DNA from: Bordetella parapertussis
Lineage (GTDB): Bacteria; Pseudomonadota; Gammaproteobacteria; Burkholderiales; SG8-41
NCBI GenBank assembly: GCA_945863085.1
Contig: CAMBCD010000117.1
Span: 1-8,015 of the forward strand
Length of the DNA: 8,015 bases
Direction of reading: 5' to 3'
Each line of letters starts with the position of its first letter. The stretch's first letter is position 1. The notes under the pieces were generated by a model that did not search any database, was not told where the DNA came from, and saw only the letters and a list, made by a program, of their open reading frames with translations. Shown piece by piece: positions 1 through 5,859 of the stretch. The translations under genes were made by a program, and so were the position numbers.

Positions 1-477
1 TTTGCTCGGTTTGACATGTGCCTGATTAATGTACAAGGCGGTTGTGCCGCCGCGTTTCTTGATCACCTCGTTGAACTCGATCACCGTCCGGCGGAAATTC
101 GCGCGCCTCACTTCGGACATTGCATCAATGCTCTCGCTTCCCAGAATCACCACATCCCAGGGCTCTTTGACTCCCAGCTTGCCGGGTTCGGTCAGTGGCT
201 CGATGCTGTGGTGGGCGAGTGGTGAACCGGCGATGGTCGCCGCCTTGTATTGGAAGGGCTTGGCCCAGACGGGATCGGCGGCCAGCGCGATGCGCCGCGC
301 GTAGAAGTGCACGCTGCCGCTGTAGTAGAAATAACTGTTGCCGACGAACAGTATGCGTTTCGGCGTGTCGACCTGCGGCGCCTTGATGGCCGGGGTCGCG
401 GCCTGGGCGGCTGCAGTCAGCAGGAATGCGGCGGTAAGCAGCAATGACTTCATGGCGGAGATTGCACGGTGCTGCAT
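1..477 (-). CDS. Secreted SGNH/GDSL-type hydrolase, 3' end beyond the left edge
   Basis: The frame is open for 159 codons from an ATG at 477 to the window edge, so the C-terminus is missing. The start at 477 is preferred over the in-frame ATG at 453: it has a purine-rich ribosome site (GGAAAGAAG, 493-485) 7 nt upstream, and 453 has none. Residues 1-27 form a signal peptide with an Arg-containing n-region, a Leu/Ala core and an AQAA cleavage area, so export to the periplasm is likely. Residues 41-52 read RILFVGNSYFYY, matching block I of SGNH hydrolases of the DUF4886-like type, with Ser48 as the candidate nucleophile. A second strand, DVVILGSES, follows further on. The catalytic Asp/His block would lie outside the window. 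The family cleaves esters (acyl, acetyl); the substrate here is unknown. It starts 39 bp after the lyase stop and is probably its operon partner. Confidence 0.8.
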   Translation of the reverse strand, partial: MQHRAISAMKSLLLTAAFLLTAAAQAATPAIKAPQVDTPKRILFVGNSYFYYSGSVHFYARRIALAADPVWAKPFQYKAATIAGSPLAHHSIEPLTEPGKLGVKEPWDVVILGSESIDAMSEVRRANFRRTVIEFNEVIKKRGGTTALYINQAHVKPSK

Positions 478-516
478 GGGGTCGCTTCTTTCCAAAGGGG
501 TTGCCGGGCTGTGCAG

Positions 517-1884
517 TCAGTTGTGCGGTGATCCGCGCTGGCGCAGTGCGTCCGCTGCGAAGCGGGCGGCGGCGGCCATTTCCTTCGCCATGGCTGCGCT
601 GTGTCCGGTGTAATTGGCCGGGTCCAGTGCGGCACGCAATGCCGGTTCGTCGACGGCGCTGCGCACCTGTTCATCCTGCAGCAGCAGTTCCGGCAGTGCG
701 ACGCCGCTGGTCGCGGCCTCGGCGACGGCGTGGTGCAATACATCATGCGCATGACTGCGACCGAGAGAGGGGGCAAGCACCATCATCGCGTTTTCGGCGG
801 CAATGAATGCCCCGGAAATTTCCAGGTTCTGCCGCATGCGTTCCGGCACCAGGCGGATGCAGGCCAGCAACTGATCCATCTCCACGATCAGTTCGCAGGC
901 CATCGGACAGATGGTGTCCATCAACCCGTAGAGCATCTGGTTGTTCGCGACATCGCCTTCGTGCGTCGGCTGCATCGCTTCCAGCGCCAGCGGCACCTGG
1001 CTGCGCAGCCGGGCGGCGAGGGTGATGACCTGCACCGCCACCTTGGAATTGATCTTGTGCGGCATGGTGCTGGAGCCGACCACTTCGTCGCCAAGACTTT
1101 CGTAAACCTCGCCGAACTCGTCGGCCATCAGCGCATAAAACTCGCGGGCGATTTTTGAGCAGGTCGCGCTGAACAGCGCCAGCAGCAGCACGTATTCCGC
1201 GACATGGTCGGTGCCGGCGCGCGTGGGTACGCGCATCGCATGCAGCCCCAGTCGTTGCGACAGGCGGCGGTTGATCTCGGGGCCGTGTTCGCCGAAGGCA
1301 TGCATGGCGCCGATGGCGCCGCCCCACAGCGAGAGAAATACCCGCGGTTCGGCGGCAACGAGGCGATCGCGGTGGCGCAGCAGTTCCTCGATCCACGCTG
1401 CGACCTTGAGGCCGAAGGTGATCGGCAGCGCATGGCGGGGGTTGGTGCGGCCGGCACAGAGCATGTCCGCGCTGCTGTCGGCGAGGGCGGCGAGTTTGTC
1501 CAGCACGTCGCCGAACATCTGCATGAAGGCTGTGTGCGCGCGGCGCATCTGCAGCGTGCGCCCGGTCTGCAGCACGTTCTGCGTGGTGGCGCCCCAGTGC
1601 ACATAGCCGCCGGCGTCGCCCGTGCAGGCGTCGCCGAGCGCGCGCGCCAGTGACAGGATGGGGGAGCGGGTGCGCACCACGTCGGCAGCGAGTGCGGTTT
1701 CGTCGATATGACCGAAATTGGCGCAGCGGCGGATTTCCACTGCAGCGGCCTGCGGGATGACGCCGAGTTCCGCCTGCACTTCCGCCAGCGTGGCTTCGAT
1801 GTCCAGCCAGGATTGCCAAAGGCTGCGCTGCGTGAACAGTGCGCGGATTTCGGCAAGGGACGGGCGACCGGGGCTTGTGTCCAT
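517..1884 (-). CDS. Fumarase/adenylosuccinate lyase superfamily enzyme (PcaB-like)
   Basis: This 455-residue protein has the length and layout of the ASL/fumarase superfamily, whose homotetramers catalyse beta-eliminations releasing fumarate, or the related cycloisomerisation of 3-carboxymuconate (PcaB). Visible blocks are YVHWGATTQN (94-103), GRTNPRHALPITFGLK (145-160) and the mobile-loop signature GSSTMPHKINSK (270-281), whose serines include the expected catalytic base. Length, the WLDIEATLAEVQAELGVIP start and the ALPITFG block resemble PcaB-like proteins more than housekeeping PurB. No pca or pur gene lies nearby, so I do not assign either symbol. Two consensus positions differ: TTQN for TSQD, and NSK for the usual NP. 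The ATG at 1884 lacks a clear ribosome site, but the family N-terminus begins directly after it. It lies 98 bp downstream of the Bug receptor, with hairpins between. It is probably cytoplasmic and its substrate is unknown. Confidence 0.85.
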   Translation of the reverse strand: MDTSPGRPSLAEIRALFTQRSLWQSWLDIEATLAEVQAELGVIPQAAAVEIRRCANFGHIDETALAADVVRTRSPILSLARALGDACTGDAGGYVHWGATTQNVLQTGRTLQMRRAHTAFMQMFGDVLDKLAALADSSADMLCAGRTNPRHALPITFGLKVAAWIEELLRHRDRLVAAEPRVFLSLWGGAIGAMHAFGEHGPEINRRLSQRLGLHAMRVPTRAGTDHVAEYVLLLALFSATCSKIAREFYALMADEFGEVYESLGDEVVGSSTMPHKINSKVAVQVITLAARLRSQVPLALEAMQPTHEGDVANNQMLYGLMDTICPMACELIVEMDQLLACIRLVPERMRQNLEISGAFIAAENAMMVLAPSLGRSHAHDVLHHAVAEAATSGVALPELLLQDEQVRSAVDEPALRAALDPANYTGHSAAMAKEMAAAARFAADALRQRGSPHN

Positions 1885-1912
1885 GGTTGACGCGATGAGG
1901 GTGTGGGTTGTT

Positions 1913-1970
1913 GCCCGTCCGCCGTGGGCGGGCAGGCGCCCGGCGCAGGCGGGAGCGCCGCCTGTGCCGG
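1913..1970. repeat. Two tandem GC-rich hairpins between receptor and lyase genes
   Basis: Hairpin A pairs GCCCGTCC (1913-1920) with GGGCGGGC (1926-1933) around a 5-nt loop. Hairpin B pairs CCGGCGCAGGCGG (1940-1952) with CCGCCTGTGCCGG (1958-1970) around GAGCG. Each has one imperfect pair, which is G:U if RNA is read from the plus strand but A:C in the minus-strand operon mRNA. Neither is followed directly by a U-run in the operon direction, so they do not look like a classical terminator. Plausible roles are an mRNA processing or stability element or a REP-like palindromic repeat. That they are structured is visible; the role is inferred. Confidence 0.6.
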
Positions 1971-1982
1971 ATCGTCAGGTTT

Positions 1983-2954
1983 TTATTTGGGCATGGCGCG
2001 TTTGACGACTTCCGCCCACTTCGCGGTTTCGCTGCGGATCAGTGCGGTGAACTGTTCGGGCGTGCTGGCTATCGGATCGGCGCCGAGCACAGCATAACGT
2101 TCGATCACGGTGGGCGATTTCACCGCTTTCTGCATTTCCGCGCTGAGCCTGATCAATGCAGGCTTCGGGATGCCCGCCGGCGCCAGGATGCCGCCCCAGG
2201 TCGTGACTTCAAAATCCTTGATGGATTCGGCGACGGTCGGGATGGCGGGGAAGGCCTTGGCGCGATTGAGGCTGGTCACCGCGAGGCCGCGGAGTTTGCC
2301 GGAACGCACATGGGGCGAGACGCCGTTGATCGGATCAAACATCAGCTGCACCTGTCCGGACATCACGTCGATAGCAGCCTGGCCGCCGCCCTTGTACGGT
2401 ACGTGCAGAATGCGGGTGCCGCTTTTCATTTTGAAGTATTCACCGGCGAGATGGCCGATGGTGCCGGTGCCGGCGGAGCCGTTGCTCATGTCGTCGGGTC
2501 TGGATTTCGCCAGCGCGATCAGGTCTTTTACCGTTTTCACCGGCAGGGTCGGCGAGACAGCGAGCATTATCGGTGCGGTCACGGCCTGCGAGATTGGCTG
2601 AAAATCCTTCTCGACATCGTAAGGCAGGTTTGGTGTCACGCTGCGGTTGATGGCGAGCGGGCCGGGGCCGGCATAAGCGATGGTGTAGCCGTCGGGTGCG
2701 GCTTTGGCCAGCAACTGCATGCCGATGGCGCCGCCGGCGCCCGGCCGGTTGTCAGCGACGACCTGCTGCCCCATCTGTTTACTGAGTTCGTTGGCGTAGA
2801 TGCGTGCCGAGGTGTCGGTGGCGCTGCCGGACGCGAAGGGTACGATCAGCCGGACCGGCCGGCCGGGATAGTCGGCGGCCATGGCGGCACCGCCGATCAC
2901 TGTTGCGAGCAGGGCGATGCCGAGGCATCCGGTGTAAGCGACGGGGTGTGTCAT
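1983..2954 (-). CDS. TctC/Bug-family periplasmic solute receptor (first copy)
   Basis: This 323-residue extracytoplasmic receptor of the tripartite tricarboxylate transporter (TctC/Bug) family would bind an organic anion in the periplasm. Residues 1-27 are a signal peptide ending AMA-ADYPG. The mature start PGRPVRLIVPF, then SGSATDTSAR (42-51), DNRPGAGGAIG (69-78), AKAAPDGYTI (83-92) and VPYKGGGQA (185-193) are the usual Bug landmarks, with Asp46 at the ligand-contact position. The family's common PGG before the Asp is SGSA here, a variant. The frame stays open upstream to 3275, but that extension runs antisense into the LysR gene and is not receptor-like. The ATG at 2954 has a GAGGAG ribosome site (2969-2964) and starts a proper signal peptide. 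It is the first gene of the leftward operon and lies opposite the LysR gene, which probably regulates it. No TctA/TctB genes are in the window. Confidence 0.93.
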   Translation of the reverse strand: MTHPVAYTGCLGIALLATVIGGAAMAADYPGRPVRLIVPFASGSATDTSARIYANELSKQMGQQVVADNRPGAGGAIGMQLLAKAAPDGYTIAYAGPGPLAINRSVTPNLPYDVEKDFQPISQAVTAPIMLAVSPTLPVKTVKDLIALAKSRPDDMSNGSAGTGTIGHLAGEYFKMKSGTRILHVPYKGGGQAAIDVMSGQVQLMFDPINGVSPHVRSGKLRGLAVTSLNRAKAFPAIPTVAESIKDFEVTTWGGILAPAGIPKPALIRLSAEMQKAVKSPTVIERYAVLGADPIASTPEQFTALIRSETAKWAEVVKRAMPK

Positions 2955-2963
2955 GTCTGATGG

Positions 2964-2969
2964 CTCCTC
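2964..2969 (-). promoter_or_regulatory. Ribosome binding site GAGGAG of the first receptor
   Basis: On the minus strand GAGGAG lies 9 nt before the ATG at 2954. It decides that start against the long upstream open extension. Confidence 0.7.
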
Positions 2970-3055
2970 GAGTAGGGGGAATGCAGGCCGGTTTTCTAAT
3001 GGCTGTGTGGCCTTTTGCATAATCAGTCTAACCAAATGCCTTGTTGATGAAATTA

Positions 3056-3076
3056 GAATTATTAGATGTTTAATTC
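3056..3076. promoter_or_regulatory. Candidate LysR-type operator, GAATT-N11-AATTC
   Basis: A perfect 5-bp inverted repeat, GAATT (3056-3060) and AATTC (3072-3076), is separated by exactly 11 bp, giving the classical T-N11-A LysR box with dyad arms. It lies 68 bp upstream of the proposed LysR start and about 100 bp upstream of the receptor start. That position suits autoregulation and activation of the divergent operon. The dyad is seen; binding by the adjacent regulator is inferred from family behaviour. Confidence 0.55.
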
Positions 3077-3132
3077 GACTTTTCGCAACAGTGGAGGAAT
3101 AATCCTTTTTAGACATAAGGTTAAGTAGCCTT

Positions 3133-3137
3133 GGGAG
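3133..3137 (+). promoter_or_regulatory. Ribosome binding site GGGAG supporting a CTG start for LysR
   Basis: GGGAG ends 7 nt before the CTG at 3145 but 22 nt before the TTG at 3160. The spacing therefore supports the CTG codon as initiator. Confidence 0.5.
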
Positions 3138-3144
3138 CCTTGAT

Positions 3145-4095
3145 CTGAATATCCGTGCCTTGCGCCTGTTTCGCCTGGTGGTGTCCACCGGTTCGCTGGC
3201 GGCCGCAGCAGAAACCATGAGTCTCAGCGCGCCGGCCGCGAGCCGCCTGATTGCGATCCTGGAAACGGAAACCAAGCTGCCGCTGTTTACCCGCGCGCGC
3301 CGCCGCCTGACGCTGACGCGACAGGGGGAGGCTTTTTACCGGGAAGCCGAGCATATCCTGGCCGGTTTTGACGAGATTCCGCGCATCGTGGCCGATATCC
3401 GTTCGCGTTCGCAGGGACAACTGCGGCTGGTGACCGCGCCGCGCATCGGCCAGGGACTGGTGTCGCCGGCGCTGGCGCTGTTCCGGCGCGAGCATCCGGG
3501 CATCCGCGTGTCGGTGGACATGCAGTCGCGCTTGGGCATCGAGGGCAGTGTCGGCACCCGGCTTTATGATCTTGGCATCATTTCGCTGCCGGTATCGCAT
3601 CCGCTGGTGGAAATCGAGAACAAGCCGCTGTTCAGGGCGCGCGTCGAGGTGGTGCTGCCGGAAAAACACCGCCTCGCTGCCAAAAGGGTGGTCACCGCAC
3701 AGGATCTGGCGGCCGAGCCTCTGCTCGGCTTGTGGCCGGGCCAGCGCTGGCGCCAGCAGGTGGATGATTTTTTCGGGTCCGGCGGGGTGCGGCCGCAGTA
3801 CGCGGTGGAAACCCGTTCTTCGCTGATGGCCTGCCAGCTGGTGCGTGATGGCGTGGGGGTGGCCATGCTCGACCGGATCTGTGCGCAAGCGATCGATTTG
3901 CGCGGCATGGTGATGCGGCCGCTGGAGCCGGAGCGCTGGATACTGTTCGGTTACGTTTACCAGGCGCGGCAGCCGCTGGGCGCCAATGCGGTCGCGTTTC
4001 TGGATTGCCTGCGCCGCATGCTGGAGCAGTTCCGCGCGGCGAGTGCCGACAATGCCGCTTCCGTGGTGATGGTGCCGCAGGACGGGGAAGCCTGA
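3145..4095 (+). CDS. LysR-family transcriptional regulator, probable CTG start
   Basis: This 316-residue protein matches the usual LysR length. The N-terminal winged helix-turn-helix spans about residues 4-62: LRLFRLVVSTGSLAAAAE, then LSAPAASRLIAILE as the recognition helix region, then LFTRARRRLTLTRQGEAFY as the wing. A linker helix and a periplasmic-binding-protein-like effector domain (about 90-300) follow, beginning GQLRLVTAPRIGQGLVSPAL. No in-frame ATG or GTG exists between the upstream TAA (3100) and the HTH. A TTG at 3160 would cut off the conserved NIRAL lead-in. A CTG at 3145, behind GGGAG, restores the normal LysR N-terminus and is preferred. The gene is divergent from the receptor operon and 49 bp before the GMC gene. 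It probably responds to a substrate or intermediate of this cluster; the effector is unknown. Confidence 0.88.
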   Translation: MNIRALRLFRLVVSTGSLAAAAETMSLSAPAASRLIAILETETKLPLFTRARRRLTLTRQGEAFYREAEHILAGFDEIPRIVADIRSRSQGQLRLVTAPRIGQGLVSPALALFRREHPGIRVSVDMQSRLGIEGSVGTRLYDLGIISLPVSHPLVEIENKPLFRARVEVVLPEKHRLAAKRVVTAQDLAAEPLLGLWPGQRWRQQVDDFFGSGGVRPQYAVETRSSLMACQLVRDGVGVAMLDRICAQAIDLRGMVMRPLEPERWILFGYVYQARQPLGANAVAFLDCLRRMLEQFRAASADNAASVVMVPQDGEA

Positions 4096-4102
4096 TTCTT
4101 CT

Positions 4103-4127
4103 GGCCGGAAACGGCGTGCTGCCGGCC
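4103..4127 (+). repeat. Overlapping alternative hairpins between lysR and the GMC gene
   Basis: GGCCGG (4103-4108) can pair with CCGGCC (4122-4127). Alternatively GCCG (4104-4107) can pair with CGGC (4112-4115) around a GAAA (GNRA) tetraloop. The two folds exclude each other. There is no U-run after either, so it is not an intrinsic terminator; any regulatory role is speculative. Confidence 0.35.
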
Positions 4128-4131
4128 CGAT

Positions 4132-4137
4132 TACAAT
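4132..4137 (+). promoter_or_regulatory. Possible -10 element TACAAT directly before the GMC start
   Basis: TACAAT matches the sigma-70 -10 consensus at five of six positions and ends 7 nt before the ATG at 4145. Transcription from it would begin at or next to the start codon, giving a leaderless mRNA. No good -35 is visible at normal spacing, so the call is tentative. Confidence 0.3.
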
Positions 4138-4144
4138 CGCGGTG

Positions 4145-5755
4145 ATGAACCCTGCTGCGGGCACCTGGGATTACGTGATCGTCGGCGCGGGCAGCGCCGG
4201 CTGCCTGCTGGCCAACCGCCTGTCGGCTGATCCTGCGGTTTCAGTGTTATTGCTGGAAGCGGGCGGCAAGGACAACTGGCACTGGATTCACATTCCGGTG
4301 GGTTATCTCTACTGCATCGGTAATCCGCGCACCGACTGGTGTTACCGCACCGGGCCCGAAGCCGGATTAAACGGCCGCGTGATCAACTATCCACGCGGTC
4401 GTGTGCTCGGCGGTTCGTCATCGATCAACGCGATGCTTTACCTGCGCGGCCAGGCCCGTGATTACGATGCGTGGGCGCAGCTGACCGGTGACAGCGGCTG
4501 GTCCTGGCGGCAGGCGCTGCCCTTGTTCATGGACATCGAGGACCACTGGCGCGGCGCCGATGAAAAACACGGCGCCGGCGGAGAACTGCGAATTGAGACG
4601 CCGCGCGTGCAGTGGGACATCATCGATGCTTTTCGTGATGCGGCCATCGAGGCCGGCATCCCGGCGACGGAGGATTTCAACCGCGGTGACAATTTCGGCG
4701 TATCGCGGTTTGAAGTGACGCAGAAAAACGGCATGCGCTGGAGTGCGGCGAAAGCATTCCTGCGGCCGGTCCTGCAGCGGCCGAACCTGAAGGTGGTGAC
4801 CGGTGCGCTGGTGAAAAAACTGCGGCTGGAAGGGCGGCAGGTGCGTGGTGTCGAATTTTTTCAGGATAACGAGGCATGTTTTGCCGCGGCAAAGCGCGAA
4901 ACCATCCTGTCGGCCGGCGCCATCGGCAGCCCGCAGATACTGCAACTGTCGGGCATCGGCCCCGGCGCGTTGTTGCAGCAGCACGGAATTCCAGTCAGGC
5001 ATGAACTGCCGGTCGGCGACAACCTTCAGGATCATCTGCAGCTGCGGCTGGCGTTTCGCGTCCGGAATGCGTTGACACTGAACACCCTGCTCGATTCATG
5101 GTGGGCGAAGACGAAAATGGGTCTGGAGTATGCGTTCAAACGTACGGGGCCGCTGACCATGCCGCCGTCACAGCTGGGGGCCTTCGCCAGATCCGATCCG
5201 GGACAGGCGACAGCGAATCTTGAATACCACGTGCAGCCGATTTCACTGGACCGTTTCGGCGCGCCGCCGCATCCTTTCCCGGCGTTTACTGCCAGCGTGT
5301 GCAATCTGCGGCCGACCTCGCGCGGTTCGGTGCGCATCATCTCAGCCGACCCGCGCGCACATCCGGCGATAGCGCCGAATTACTTGTCCACCGCAGAAGA
5401 CTGTAAAGTGGCTGCGGATGCAATCAGGCTGACGAGGCGCATTGTCAATGAATCCGCAGCGCTGAAACTGCATGCGCCTGAAGAATTCATGCCGGGTCCG
5501 CAATATCAGACGGAAGAAGAGCTGGTGCGGGCGGCGGGGCAGATCGGCACCACGATTTTCCATCCCGTGGGTACCTGCAAGATGGGCAGGGCGGATGATG
5601 CGACGGCGGTGGTTGATCCGCAACTGCGGGTGCGCGGCATCGGCGGGCTGCGGGTGATCGACGCGTCGGTGATGCCGGACATCACTTCGGGCAATACCAA
5701 TGCGCCGACACTGATGATCGCGGAGCGCGGCAGCCGGATGGTGCGTGCTTCCTGA
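4145..5755 (+). CDS. GMC-family FAD-dependent alcohol/choline-type dehydrogenase
   Basis: This 536-residue flavoprotein of the glucose-methanol-choline oxidoreductase family would oxidise a primary or secondary alcohol with FAD and pass electrons to a carrier or oxygen. Visible landmarks are the Rossmann dinucleotide motif VIVGAGSAGCLLANRLS (11-27), with the distal acid in LLLEAG (36-41); GMC signature 1, RGRVLGGSSSINAMLYLRG (84-102); signature 2, GAIGSPQILQLSGIGP (258-273); HPVGTCKMG (473-481), with His473 as the expected catalytic base; and SGNTNAPT (515-522), with Asn517 as its partner. No signal peptide or membrane segment is present, so it is probably cytoplasmic. It resembles BetA and AlkJ equally, and no betB or betI is nearby, so the substrate is open. 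A GTG at 4142 could also initiate; ATG 4145 is preferred. There is no clear ribosome site. It follows lysR by 49 bp. Confidence 0.92.
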   Translation: MNPAAGTWDYVIVGAGSAGCLLANRLSADPAVSVLLLEAGGKDNWHWIHIPVGYLYCIGNPRTDWCYRTGPEAGLNGRVINYPRGRVLGGSSSINAMLYLRGQARDYDAWAQLTGDSGWSWRQALPLFMDIEDHWRGADEKHGAGGELRIETPRVQWDIIDAFRDAAIEAGIPATEDFNRGDNFGVSRFEVTQKNGMRWSAAKAFLRPVLQRPNLKVVTGALVKKLRLEGRQVRGVEFFQDNEACFAAAKRETILSAGAIGSPQILQLSGIGPGALLQQHGIPVRHELPVGDNLQDHLQLRLAFRVRNALTLNTLLDSWWAKTKMGLEYAFKRTGPLTMPPSQLGAFARSDPGQATANLEYHVQPISLDRFGAPPHPFPAFTASVCNLRPTSRGSVRIISADPRAHPAIAPNYLSTAEDCKVAADAIRLTRRIVNESAALKLHAPEEFMPGPQYQTEEELVRAAGQIGTTIFHPVGTCKMGRADDATAVVDPQLRVRGIGGLRVIDASVMPDITSGNTNAPTLMIAERGSRMVRAS

Positions 5756-5846
5756 TCCCGGGCATTCTGTCTCGAGTGGAATACCTTGTGGACCTCTGCT
5801 TGCGCCGGGGTGGCGTGTTGGTTCTAATGGATGGAGATGGTTATCC

Positions 5847-5853
5847 GGGGAGG
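5847..5853 (+). promoter_or_regulatory. Strong ribosome binding site GGGGAGG of the second receptor
   Basis: GGGGAGG ends 6 nt before the ATG at 5860, and that ATG starts a normal signal peptide. This fixes the start there rather than at the in-frame ATG at 5776. Confidence 0.8.
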
Positions 5854-5859
5854 AACAAC

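Larger units (their letters stand above)
2955..3144. promoter_or_regulatory. Divergent control region between the receptor operon and lysR
   Basis: This 190-bp non-coding stretch between two divergent starts is markedly AT-rich (especially 3040-3110) against GC-rich flanks, the usual look of a shared LysR-type regulator/operon promoter. It contains a dyad at 3056-3076, direct repeats ATTAGA at 3052-3057 and 3061-3066, and ribosome sites for both genes at its ends. I could not place a convincing -35/-10 pair for either direction, which fits activator-dependent promoters but does not prove one. Confidence 0.65.

Noticed and set aside
517..1884. Naming the lyase pcaB or purB
   Set aside because: No protocatechuate or purine genes are nearby and signature residues deviate, so only the superfamily is safe.
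1940..1984. Hairpin at 1940-1970 with the following T-run as a plus-strand terminator
   Set aside because: The T-run starts 9 nt after the stem, no plus-strand gene ends here, and those bases belong to the receptor stop region.
1908..2960. Long plus-strand open frame opposite the first receptor
   Set aside because: Composition is Gly/Arg/His-rich with no motif. The receptor on the other strand is unmistakable.
2955..3275. N-terminal extension of the first Bug receptor to an ATG at 3275 (minus strand)
   Set aside because: It runs antisense to the LysR HTH, has no receptor or signal features, and the ATG at 2954 has a good ribosome site and a signal peptide.
3121..4164. Long minus-strand open frame opposite the LysR gene
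   Set aside because: It is rich in His, Arg and Gln with no recognisable domain and mirrors the GC-biased codons of the LysR gene.
4145..5755. Naming the GMC gene betA
   Set aside because: No betB, betI or choline transporter is seen, and GMC family members with these motifs have many substrates.
5776..5859. Upstream ATG at 5776 as start of the second receptor
   Set aside because: It would bury the signal peptide behind 28 residues; GGGGAGG points to 5860.
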